This document shows, one piece after another, positions 1 through 5,159 of a stretch of 5,515 nucleotides of DNA; positions within the stretch are counted from its first letter, which is position 1, and each line of letters begins with the position of its first letter. Source of the DNA: Pseudomonas sp. (GTDB lineage Bacteria; Pseudomonadota; Gammaproteobacteria; Pseudomonadales; Pseudomonadaceae). Position numbers and translations under genes: made by a program. A model generated the notes under the pieces. That model did not search any database. It was given only the letters and a program-made list of their open reading frames with translations, and had not been told where the DNA came from. Location of the stretch: positions 1-5,515 of the forward strand of contig JAPLSD010000505.1 in the NCBI GenBank assembly GCA_026398835.1, in the 5' to 3' direction.

Positions 1-910
1 CCATTTCGCGCCAGTCGGTGGCGATCATGTTGGTCGCGGTTTTCAAACCGGTCGCACGCCGGAATTCGGCCATGACTTCGCGACCGGAAAAGCCGTTCTC
101 TGCGCCACAAGGGTCTTCTGCGTAAGCCAGCACATGATGTTGATCGCGGCATAGGCGAATGGCTTCTTTCAGCGACCATGCACCATTAGGGTCCAGCGTG
201 ATACGCGCGTCGGGGAAGCGCTCGGCCAGGGCGGTGACGGCCTGGATTTCTTCGTCGCCGCTTAACACGCCGCCCTTGAGCTTGAAGTCCTTGAAGCCAT
301 AACGGGCGTGAGCCGCTTCGGCCAGACGCACTATGGATTCGGCAGTCATGGCCTGTTCATGGCGCACGCGGAACCAGTCGTTATCTGCTTCCGGCTCGCT
401 TCGGTAGGCCAGGTCGGTCTTGTTGCGATCACCGACGTAAAACAGATAACCGAGCATTTTCACTTCATCGCGCTGCTGGCCTTCACCCAGCAGGGCCGCG
501 ACCGGCACGTCCAGGTGTTGACCCAGCAGATCGAGCAGGGCGGCTTCCAGACCGGTAACGGCATGGATGGTGATGCGCAGGTCGAAGGTCTGCAAACCGC
601 GACCACCGGAATCACGTTCGGCGAAGGCCTGGCGCACGGTGTTCAAAATTTTCTGGTAAGTGCCAAGGGTGTTGCCAACCACCAATGCGCGGGCGTCTTC
701 GAGGGTCTGGCGGATGCGCTCGCCACCTGGTACTTCGCCGACACCGGTGTGACCGGCATTGTCCTTGAGGATCACGATGTTGCGGGTGAAGAACGGACCG
801 TGGGCACCGCTGAGGTTGAGCAGCATGCCGTCGTGGCCGGCCACCGGGACGATCTGCATGCTGATAATAACCGGGGCTTTGCCAGCGTCTTGAGCGTTCG
901 AGGTGTTCAT
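1..910 (-). CDS. gudD: D-glucarate dehydratase, N-terminal 303 residues (3' end outside window)
   Basis: Cytoplasmic enolase-superfamily enzyme that dehydrates D-glucarate (and L-idarate) to 5-dehydro-4-deoxy-D-glucarate, the first catabolic step after uptake. The translation shows the N-terminal capping domain (about 1-150) and most of the TIM barrel. Visible active-site elements are the KxK pair in FKLKGG (K210, K212), D240 and N242 in LDPNGAW, E265/E271 in AEDPCGAEN, and N294 in TNMIATDW. They fit the E. coli enzyme (K205/K207, D235, E266, N289) with an offset of five. The second catalytic dyad (Asp/His) and the C-terminus lie beyond the window. The ATG at 910 is supported by AGGA (918-921) with a 7-nt spacer. 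It lies 83 bp downstream of the carrier gene on the same strand with no clear terminator or promoter between, so co-transcription is likely. The family assignment is firm. Confidence 0.95.
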   Translation of the reverse strand, partial: MNTSNAQDAGKAPVIISMQIVPVAGHDGMLLNLSGAHGPFFTRNIVILKDNAGHTGVGEVPGGERIRQTLEDARALVVGNTLGTYQKILNTVRQAFAERDSGGRGLQTFDLRITIHAVTGLEAALLDLLGQHLDVPVAALLGEGQQRDEVKMLGYLFYVGDRNKTDLAYRSEPEADNDWFRVRHEQAMTAESIVRLAEAAHARYGFKDFKLKGGVLSGDEEIQAVTALAERFPDARITLDPNGAWSLKEAIRLCRDQHHVLAYAEDPCGAENGFSGREVMAEFRRATGLKTATNMIATDWREM

Positions 911-993
911 TGTGTTGTCCTGTAAATGCGTATTCGGTTGATCCGGGGCAGTTGCCTGGCCTTTGTCAGCCCTGGCGCTCGGCCCCGTCCTTG

Positions 994-2340
994 TCAGGAG
1001 TGGCTAGGGGTCGGTTTGCCTATCGCGACGGCGGGTGCGCCTTTAGGCGTGTTGCGGGCGGCAAAGACGATGATCGCGGCGATGATTGATGTCGCGGCCA
1101 AACCGTACAAACCACCCTGGATCGAGCCGGTGCGTTCTTCCAGCAGTCCAAAGGTGGTCGGTGCCACGAAGCCGCCGAGATTGCCGACGGAGTTGATCAG
1201 TGCGATCACGCCTGCGGCGATTCGGGCATCCAGATACGCCTGTGGAATCGGCCAGAACAGCGACGACGCCGACTTGAAACCCAAGGCCGCGAAGCAAATG
1301 GCGACGAAGGCGAAGATCGGCCCGCCGATGGTGGACATGAACATCCCGGCAGCGGCAATCAACAGTGCTGCGGCGACCCAGGCTTGCTGGTGTTTCCATT
1401 TGGTCGATAGCGAGGCGAAGGCGTACATGCCGACGATAGACAGTAGCCACGGAATCGAATTGAACAGCCCGACCTGGAGGTCGCTGAGATCGCCCATCTT
1501 CTTGATGATGCTCGGCAGCCAGAATGTCGCGGCATAGATGGTCAGCTGAATGAAGAAGTAGATCAGGCAGAACAGAAGGATCTGGCGATCCTTGAGCAGA
1601 TTGCCCAAGGTCGGCTTGATCGGTGTTGCGGCTTCACGCGCCAGTTGCTCTGCATCAATGGCGTTGACCAGTGCATCCTGCTCAGCGCGGGTCAGCCATT
1701 TGGCATCGTGGGGTCTGGAATCAAGCCAGAACCAGACGAAAACGCACAGCGCCACCGAAAACAGCCCTTCAATGAAATACATCCACTGCCAGCCGTGCAG
1801 GCCAAAACCCGTGATTTGCAGCAACAAACCCGACAAAGGTCCGGAGATCAGCGAGGCAATTGCTGAACCGCTGAGAAAGATAGCGATCGCTTTGCCGCGC
1901 TCTACGCCAGGCAACCAGCGGGTGAAGTAATAGATCACGCCGGGGAAGAAGCCTGCTTCGGCAACGCCCAGGAGAAAACGCAGAATGTAGAAGTGGGTTT
2001 CGTTCTGAATGAACGCCATGCAGGTGGCGACAAGACCCCAGGTCAGCATGATGCGGGTCAGCCAGATGCGCGCACCGACTTTTTGCAGGAGCATATTGGA
2101 AGGGACTTCGAACAGCGCGTAACCGATGAAGAATAAACCGGCACCGAAACCGTAGGCTGCGGCACCAATGCCAAGATCATGCTCCATGTACGAACGCACG
2201 AAGCCGATATTCACTCGGTCAATGTAGTTAACGATAAACATGATGACGAACAGGGGCAGGACATGACGCTTTACTTTCGAAACCGCCGAAAGCAAAGCCG
2301 AATCTGCGCCGTCACTCACCCTGGAATTGGATGTATTCAC
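994..2340 (-). CDS. MFS carrier of the anion:cation symporter family, probable D-glucarate/galactarate uptake
   Basis: Inner-membrane proton-driven sugar-acid importer, 448 residues, with about 12 hydrophobic segments in two halves around a hydrophilic loop (about 207-248). ACS-family signatures are visible: [10 protein letters not shown] at the end of helix 1 (D41, R42), [14 protein letters not shown] in the 2-3 loop (80-93), and [14 protein letters not shown] (121-134). The substrate is inferred from gudD lying 83 bp downstream and from the divergent GntR regulator. The helix 1 motif is of the tartrate/phthalate-like ACS branch rather than the NYGDRA motif I recall for E. coli GudP, so I give no symbol. 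Start choice: the frame opens with GTG at 2355, but that codon has no Shine-Dalgarno. GTG at 2340 has GGGAG 8 nt upstream and yields MNTSNSRV..., so 2340 is preferred. Transcription probably starts near 2536, far upstream, because a kdgD stump lies between. Confidence 0.9.
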   Translation of the reverse strand: MNTSNSRVSDGADSALLSAVSKVKRHVLPLFVIMFIVNYIDRVNIGFVRSYMEHDLGIGAAAYGFGAGLFFIGYALFEVPSNMLLQKVGARIWLTRIMLTWGLVATCMAFIQNETHFYILRFLLGVAEAGFFPGVIYYFTRWLPGVERGKAIAIFLSGSAIASLISGPLSGLLLQITGFGLHGWQWMYFIEGLFSVALCVFVWFWLDSRPHDAKWLTRAEQDALVNAIDAEQLAREAATPIKPTLGNLLKDRQILLFCLIYFFIQLTIYAATFWLPSIIKKMGDLSDLQVGLFNSIPWLLSIVGMYAFASLSTKWKHQQAWVAAALLIAAAGMFMSTIGGPIFAFVAICFAALGFKSASSLFWPIPQAYLDARIAAGVIALINSVGNLGGFVAPTTFGLLEERTGSIQGGLYGLAATSIIAAIIVFAARNTPKGAPAVAIGKPTPSHS

Positions 2341-2348
2341 AATCTGAT

Positions 2349-2353
2349 CTCCC
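2349..2353 (-). promoter_or_regulatory. Ribosome binding site GGGAG deciding the GTG start of the MFS carrier
   Basis: GGGAG reads on the minus strand 8 nt before GTG at 2340. It overlaps the upstream in-frame GTG at 2355, which itself is preceded only by an A-rich stretch. This favours the 448-residue carrier over the 453-residue version. Confidence 0.65.
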
Positions 2354-2358
2354 ACTCG

Positions 2359-2366
2359 TTATTTTT
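2359..2366 (-). promoter_or_regulatory. A-rich AAnAAnAA motif before the MFS start, possible Hfq/Crc site
   Basis: The minus strand reads AAAAATAA, a match to AAnAAnAA, about 19 nt before the carrier start and just upstream of its ribosome binding site. In Pseudomonas this pattern is the known Hfq/Crc target for catabolite repression of translation. Short A-rich matches occur by chance, so this is a candidate only. Confidence 0.35.
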
Positions 2367-2403
2367 ATGCGGGGTACGACTTGATTAGGTGTCAGTAGGG
2401 CGT

Positions 2404-2484
2404 CTACGGGGCAGTATCGAAATCGGTGTCAGGGGAGGAAAGTGGACCTTCAGAAAGAATGGCCTTGAGTGCGTGTGGATTCAT
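2404..2484 (-). pseudogene. kdgD: 5' stump of kdgD (5-dehydro-4-deoxyglucarate dehydratase), 26 codons, now in the carrier leader
   Basis: An ATG at 2484 opens 26 codons ending in TAG (2404-2406). The peptide begins MNPHALKAILSEG and continues PLSSPDTDFD. As I recall it, Pseudomonas KdgD begins MNPQELKSILS, then one variable residue, then GLLSFPVTDF. Fifteen of the first 22 positions agree, in register and from the initiator methionine. KdgD converts the product of GudD to 2-oxoglutarate semialdehyde. In full length it has about 300 residues, so over 90% is missing, and homology ends near residue 23. Three mismatches in the first barrel strand (L14P, F17S, V19D) are each explainable by one base change, as expected of a decaying gene. 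The start lies about 52 nt downstream of the predicted transcription start, a normal leader for a first gene. A weak AGG sits 10 nt before the ATG. It could still be translated as an upstream ORF. The alignment is from memory. Confidence 0.72.
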
Positions 2485-2506
2485 GGTGAGTTAGCCTGCT
2501 TCGCGG

Positions 2507-2514
2507 TTTTTGTT
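2507..2514 (-). promoter_or_regulatory. A-rich AAnAAnAA motif in the kdgD-remnant leader, possible Hfq/Crc site
   Basis: The minus strand reads AACAAAAA, an AAnAAnAA match, about 22 nt after the predicted transcription start and 22 nt before the kdgD-like ATG. Together with the second copy before the carrier it suggests catabolite repression, which is usual for sugar-acid operons in Pseudomonas. Candidate only. Confidence 0.35.
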
Positions 2515-2531
2515 AGAAGGGGTGCGACTCT

Positions 2532-2553
2532 AGTTGATAGACATCATACAACT
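2532..2553. promoter_or_regulatory. Interrupted 22-bp palindrome over the gud promoter, probable GntR operator
   Basis: Pattern AGTTG N3 GA N2 TC N3 CAACT, perfectly symmetric outside the Ns. On the minus strand it contains TTGTATGAT, whose TATGAT is the -10 box, and it extends over the predicted start of transcription. A protein bound here would block RNA polymerase. The divergent FadR-type regulator is the obvious candidate, since many GntR/FadR members use TTGT/ACAA half-sites. The identity of the binder is inferred. Confidence 0.6.
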
Positions 2554-2571
2554 GAGATTTTTCCGTCACAA
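2543..2571 (-). promoter_or_regulatory. Sigma70 promoter of the glucarate operon
   Basis: On the minus strand: -35 TTGTGA (2566-2571), a 17-bp spacer, and -10 TATGAT (2543-2548), matching consensus at 4/6 and 5/6 positions. The predicted start of transcription is near 2536. This leaves about 52 nt to the kdgD-like ATG and about 195 nt to the carrier start. The -10 box lies within the palindrome at 2532-2553. Confidence 0.65.
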
Positions 2572-2643
2572 GACAGGAGGATTGATTTTGTCGTTCTAAA
2601 TCTCCCGTTTTTTATGCGTTTAAGCCCTTCATGAGCACTTTGT

Positions 2644-2665
2644 AGCCCTTTTTTATGGGCTTTTT
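2644..2665 (+). terminator. Intrinsic terminator-like hairpin with no obvious gene upstream
   Basis: Stem AGCCC (2644-2648) and GGGCT (2657-2661) around an 8-nt T-rich loop, followed by a run of five T overlapping the stem end (2661-2665). It is polar for the plus strand. The only plus-strand genes nearby begin downstream, so it ends no recognised gene. It may end an unannotated small RNA, be a relic, or shield the regulator from readthrough. Confidence 0.5.
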
Positions 2666-2684
2666 AAGCGTTGTAGGGTTTCGC

Positions 2685-2718
2685 CGAGGCGGTGATTTTG
2701 GTGGTTTCGAGGCGGTGA
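2685..2718. repeat. 11-bp direct repeat CGAGGCGGTGA, two copies
   Basis: Copies at 2685-2695 and 2708-2718, 23 bp apart start to start, so about two helical turns on the same face. Each is preceded by a TTTCG-like stretch. It could be a pair of protein sites upstream of the regulator or a small duplication. Function unknown. Confidence 0.4.
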
Positions 2719-2769
2719 GCTTCTAAGGGGCGATCCAAAAAGTTCGAATTACTGGCCTTTTGTTGAGTG

Positions 2770-2780
2770 TTGTCATACAA
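2770..2780. promoter_or_regulatory. TTGTCATACAA, candidate GntR/FadR operator before the regulator gene
   Basis: TTGT N3 ACAA is symmetric and fits the half-site arrangement known for FadR-subfamily sugar-acid regulators such as DgoR. It shares TCATACAA with the palindrome over the gud promoter (2544-2551). It lies 107 bp before the regulator start, which suggests autoregulation. The promoter it would control was not clearly found. Confidence 0.45.
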
Positions 2781-2887
2781 GTTCATGCGGATTTTGAGGC
2801 GCTGCTTCATGACAAATACGGAACTGAGCGCCGCACAAAACAGGCAAGGTGTTACGATTTGATAGCCCAGATTTCCGGATGACCATT

Positions 2888-3598
2888 ATGCAAAACGACA
2901 CTGGTGCGCCTGCTCCCAAGCGCTCCCACAATCTTGCACATGAATTGGTTGCAGCGCTCACCCAGAGTATTTTGCTGGGCCAAATCAAGCCTGGGCAAAA
3001 GCTTCCCGCAGAAAACGCGATTGTTCGCGAGCATGGTGTCAGTCGCACAGTAGTGCGCGAGGCCATCTCGAAGTTGCAAGCGTCTGGTTTAGTGGAGACT
3101 CGTCACGGCATCGGCACATTTGTTCTTGAGCGCTTACCTGAGCAAGGCCTGCGACTGAATGTCGATACAGCCATGAGTGTGCGGAGCATTTTAGAGTTGC
3201 GCATGGGCCTCGAAACCCAGGCGGCAGCCTTGGCTGCAAAGCGTCGCAGCCCGAAACAGTTGGTGCAGATGCGTAAAGCATTGGACGACTATCAGCGTTT
3301 ACTGGCCAATAACGACAGCTGTGTCGAAGAGGACAAGCGCTTTCATTTACTCATTGCCGAAGCCACAGGTAATACCTGCTTTACCGAAATCATGCAGCAT
3401 TTGGGGAACTCCCTGATTCCCAGAACTCGCGTGAACGCCACGGAACGCGGCGGAGTCGACTTGGCCAGGCTTGGACACCTTGCCAATCTTGAGCACGAGG
3501 CCATTCTCAATGCCATCAAAAAGCAGGACCCGGACGCCGCTCGAGCGGCGATGTGGATACACCTGACGAACAGTCGTGACAGGTTTTCTGCAGAGTGA
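2888..3598 (+). CDS. GntR-family (FadR subfamily, FCD domain) transcriptional regulator, probable glucarate operon repressor
   Basis: Cytoplasmic DNA-binding regulator of 236 residues. The N-terminal winged helix-turn-helix spans about 15-80, with the GntR signature LPAENAIVREHGVSRTVVRE and the wing TRHGIGTFV (71-79). The C-terminal all-helical FCD ligand domain spans about 95-230 and keeps the metal/ligand set D149 and H153 (EDKRFH), H203 (LEHEAI) and H225 (WIHLTN), plus ATGN (159-162). Divergence from the carrier and gudD implies control of glucarate use, with a sugar acid or a downstream intermediate as inducer. Pseudomonads have a GntR regulator called GguR for this pathway, and this may be its orthologue. 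Start choice: the frame stays open to GTG 2849 with ATGs at 2879 and 2888. GGA at 2877-2879 stands 8 nt before ATG 2888, and the extra N-terminal residues look unlike the family, so 2888 is preferred. No downstream partner is evident, with 184 bp before the next gene. Confidence 0.9.
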   Translation: MQNDTGAPAPKRSHNLAHELVAALTQSILLGQIKPGQKLPAENAIVREHGVSRTVVREAISKLQASGLVETRHGIGTFVLERLPEQGLRLNVDTAMSVRSILELRMGLETQAAALAAKRRSPKQLVQMRKALDDYQRLLANNDSCVEEDKRFHLLIAEATGNTCFTEIMQHLGNSLIPRTRVNATERGGVDLARLGHLANLEHEAILNAIKKQDPDAARAAMWIHLTNSRDRFSAE

Positions 3599-3711
3599 TC
3601 AGGTGACAGTGCGGCGGTGGACTGTCGATGGCCGTCGGTCGGTTTGATCGGGTTTTCGTGAACGGGCCTGTCGATATGACGTCAACCGGATCGACTAACC
3701 AGCAGATCGAA

Positions 3712-3764
3712 CTGCAATAGACGAAGGAAACTACTCCGAGGTCGATTGCAGCTATTTATGCAAT
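3712..3764. promoter_or_regulatory. Three TGCAAT elements upstream of the DUF1428 gene, possible operator cluster
   Basis: TGCAAT occurs at 3713-3718 (plus), 3745-3750 (minus) and 3759-3764 (plus). The last two form a perfect inverted repeat ATTGCA N8 TGCAAT, and the first two give a 7-bp inverted repeat CTGCAAT/ATTGCAG. The AT-rich centre of the palindrome could hold a -10 box (TATTTA), but no matching -35 was seen. No regulator is identified. Confidence 0.4.
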
Positions 3765-3782
3765 CCAGTCAGGAGATAAGTC

Positions 3783-4136
3783 ATGTCCTATGTTGATGGC
3801 TTTATTGCCGCCGTGCCTACCGCCAATCGCGAAATGTTCAAGCGGCATGCCGAATCCGTTGCGGCCATTTTCAAAGAGTACGGCGCATTGAGTGTCACCG
3901 AGTGTTGGGGGGACGATGTGCCTGAAGGCAAGGTGACCTCATTCCCGATGGCGGTGAAACTCAAGGAGGACGAGACCGTGGTCTTTTCGTGGATCATCTG
4001 GCCCTCCCGCCAAACGCGCGACGCGGGTATGCAGAAGGTCATGGCCGATCCCCGGCTCAAACCGGACGTCAATCCGATGCCCTTCGATGGCCAACGGATG
4101 ATTTTCGGCGGCTTCGAGATGATCGTGAACGCTTAG
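3783..4136 (+). CDS. DUF1428 family protein (YbaA-like), function unknown
   Basis: Small soluble protein of 117 residues, full length for the family, with no signal peptide or membrane segment. Family hallmarks are the N-terminal YVDGF (3-7), TECWGDD (39-45), the strand FSWIIWPS (68-75), and the C-terminal FDGQRMIFGGFE (101-112). The family has a dimeric alpha/beta-barrel-like (ferredoxin-type) fold and is related to E. coli YbaA. No reaction is established as far as I know. The ATG at 3783 has an excellent ribosome binding site, AGGAG at 3771-3775 with a 7-nt spacer. It appears monocistronic: the regulator upstream is 184 bp away, a cluster of TGCAAT elements precedes it, and a terminator follows at 4189. 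The next gene is convergent. Confidence 0.88.
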   Translation: MSYVDGFIAAVPTANREMFKRHAESVAAIFKEYGALSVTECWGDDVPEGKVTSFPMAVKLKEDETVVFSWIIWPSRQTRDAGMQKVMADPRLKPDVNPMPFDGQRMIFGGFEMIVNA

Positions 4137-4145
4137 GCGTCACAA

Positions 4146-4190
4146 CGTGATCTCGTCCCACGCGGGACGTGAGGGCGAGATCGAATCACG
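4146..4190. other. Long compound hairpin between convergent genes
   Basis: Nested inverted repeats: GATCTCG (4149-4155) with CGAGATC (4176-4182), and inside it GTCCC (4155-4159) with GGGAC (4164-4168). An additional CGTGAT/ATCACG pair (4146-4151 and 4185-4190) overlaps the 7-bp stem. No T-run follows on either strand, so it is not a classical intrinsic terminator. It may stabilise a 3' end or help part the convergent transcripts. Confidence 0.45.
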
Positions 4191-4213
4191 TGCGGCTCGC
4201 ACGCTTTATCTTT
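4189..4213 (+). terminator. Probable terminator of the DUF1428 gene
   Basis: CGTGCG (4189-4194), 3-nt loop, CGCACG (4198-4203), then the T-rich CTTTATCTTT. The stem is short but fully GC-rich, the tail is U-rich in plus-strand RNA, and it lies 52 bp past the DUF1428 stop. It abuts the stop codon of the convergent pcs gene. Confidence 0.55.
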
Positions 4214-4931
4214 ATACACGTGACCTGTCGAGCCACTCGATCGACGTGCGCCAGATGCAGATACCCAAAAAATAAGCTGACATCGCGAGCCACAGTCCCA
4301 TCACTACAGGGTTGATGTAGGGATGGTTTACCACCAGTGACAGGCTGCACAGCAGCCAAACGGCCGTCACTGCAATGTTGATCGGCATGAACCGACGCAC
4401 GCGAAAGGGGTGAAGAAACTTCATCCGGGTCATCGTCAATAGTGCCAGCCCGATGATGGTGATCAGCGTTAGCCAGGGCGTTGGGGCAATGATGTACAGG
4501 CACAGGGCGACGACGTTCCATGCTGCGGGGAAGCCCTGAAAGTAGTTGTCCTTGCTTTTCATGTTCACGTTGCAAAAGCAAAAGAGCGACGAGACCAGAA
4601 TGAGCGAGATGGTCAGCAGCGGTGTGTAGTCCGGCAGCGGGACATAGCGATAGATGAACAGGGCCGGGATAAACACATACGTCAGGTAGTCGATGACAAG
4701 GTCCAGGACGGCCCCGTCGAAACTCGGCAGTACGGTTTGGACATTGACCTTGCGTGCCAGCGCACCGTCCAGTCCATCCACTATCAGAGCGACGCCCAGC
4801 CACAGCAGGCAGGCTTTTGGCTGATTCTCGAATAATGCGATGGTCGCCAGGAAGGCGGTGACCACGCCGGTGGCGGTAAAACCATGGGCGCCCCATGCTT
4901 TGAGCCTGGCGATGTGTTGAGTCGATATCAC
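4212..4931 (-). CDS. pcs: Phosphatidylcholine synthase
   Basis: Integral inner-membrane enzyme of the CDP-alcohol phosphotransferase family that condenses choline with CDP-diacylglycerol to give phosphatidylcholine and CMP. The catalytic motif is complete: D52-x2-D55-G56-x2-A59-R60, then twelve residues, G73-x3-D77-x3-D81. The twelve-residue spacing, instead of the usual eight, is the Pcs-specific variant. DYLTYVFIPA follows at once. About eight hydrophobic segments are visible, with a length of 239 residues against about 240 in the family. Start choice: the frame continues to GTG 4961 (249 residues), which has only AGG within a palindrome. GTG 4931 has GGAG at 4941-4944 with a 9-nt spacer and gives the short lead before KAWGAHGFTATG that is usual for Pcs. 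No choline transport or choline breakdown gene is visible nearby. It is divergent from ampC and appears transcribed alone. Confidence 0.9.
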   Translation of the reverse strand: MISTQHIARLKAWGAHGFTATGVVTAFLATIALFENQPKACLLWLGVALIVDGLDGALARKVNVQTVLPSFDGAVLDLVIDYLTYVFIPALFIYRYVPLPDYTPLLTISLILVSSLFCFCNVNMKSKDNYFQGFPAAWNVVALCLYIIAPTPWLTLITIIGLALLTMTRMKFLHPFRVRRFMPINIAVTAVWLLCSLSLVVNHPYINPVVMGLWLAMSAYFLGICIWRTSIEWLDRSRV

Positions 4932-4966
4932 GGGGACGTTCTCCAGGAAGTATGGGCTCACCGGCT

Positions 4967-4980
4967 AACCTGGCCAGGTT
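4967..4980. promoter_or_regulatory. Perfect 14-bp palindrome AACCTGGCCAGGTT upstream of pcs
   Basis: Uninterrupted and perfectly symmetric, 36 bp before the preferred pcs start and 180 bp before ampC. In pcs-sense RNA it would enclose the only Shine-Dalgarno-like AGG of the alternative GTG start at 4961. It could be an operator for either divergent gene. No binding family is recognised. Confidence 0.4.
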
Positions 4981-5159
4981 GCATCTATCGACCGGGTATC
5001 CGGGGATAAGGTTCACCCGCAAAAAATCTTTGGGGCAACCAGGCCACAGCAGCATTGCCACGGACCAACGAAATATCCCTTAACACTAGCTGTTTTGGAG
5101 AAGCGCAGTTGCGTGATAATTTCCGCCTCCCAATAAAATATCTTCGACGGACGACCTCA

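Larger units (their letters stand above)
2341..2887. other. Divergent intergenic region between carrier and regulator (547 bp), with contents
   Basis: Reading leftward from the regulator it holds an operator-like TTGTCATACAA (2770-2780), a short direct repeat (2685-2718), a plus-strand terminator-like hairpin (2644-2665) and an isolated AGGAGG (2575-2580, plus strand). Then come the gud promoter with its operator (2532-2571), the kdgD stump (2404-2484) and the carrier ribosome binding site. No convincing -35/-10 pair could be fixed for the regulator. The right part is richer in AT and T-runs than the flanking genes. Confidence 0.6.

Noticed and set aside
308..925. Plus-strand frame of 205 codons
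   Set aside because: Antisense shadow of gudD, whose minus-strand translation has clear enolase-superfamily active-site motifs.
911..993. Possible separate promoter for gudD with CTGACA as -35
   Set aside because: No acceptable -10 at 16-18 bp. The short gap fits co-transcription with the carrier.
926..1537. Plus-strand frame of 203 codons
   Set aside because: Antisense shadow of the carrier gene, with low-complexity Ala/Pro/Lys composition and no domain.
2389..2634. Plus-strand frame of 81 codons antisense to the carrier leader, ending 9 bp before the orphan terminator
   Set aside because: GTG start without a Shine-Dalgarno, no recognisable domain, and it runs antisense to the kdgD-like stump and the gud promoter, which explain the stretch better.
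2798..2832. Inverted repeat GGCGCT/AGCGCC before the regulator
   Set aside because: Six-bp arms with a 23-nt loop and no T-run are within chance expectation and link to no function.
4186..5061. Minus-strand frame of 291 codons
   Set aside because: Overlaps pcs in another frame. It is rich in Arg/His/Pro/Gly with no domain, while pcs has a full catalytic motif.
5109..5139. Possible ampC promoter TTGCGT with TAAAAT
   Set aside because: The -10 is good but the -35 matches 3/6 and the spacer is 19 bp, too weak to call.
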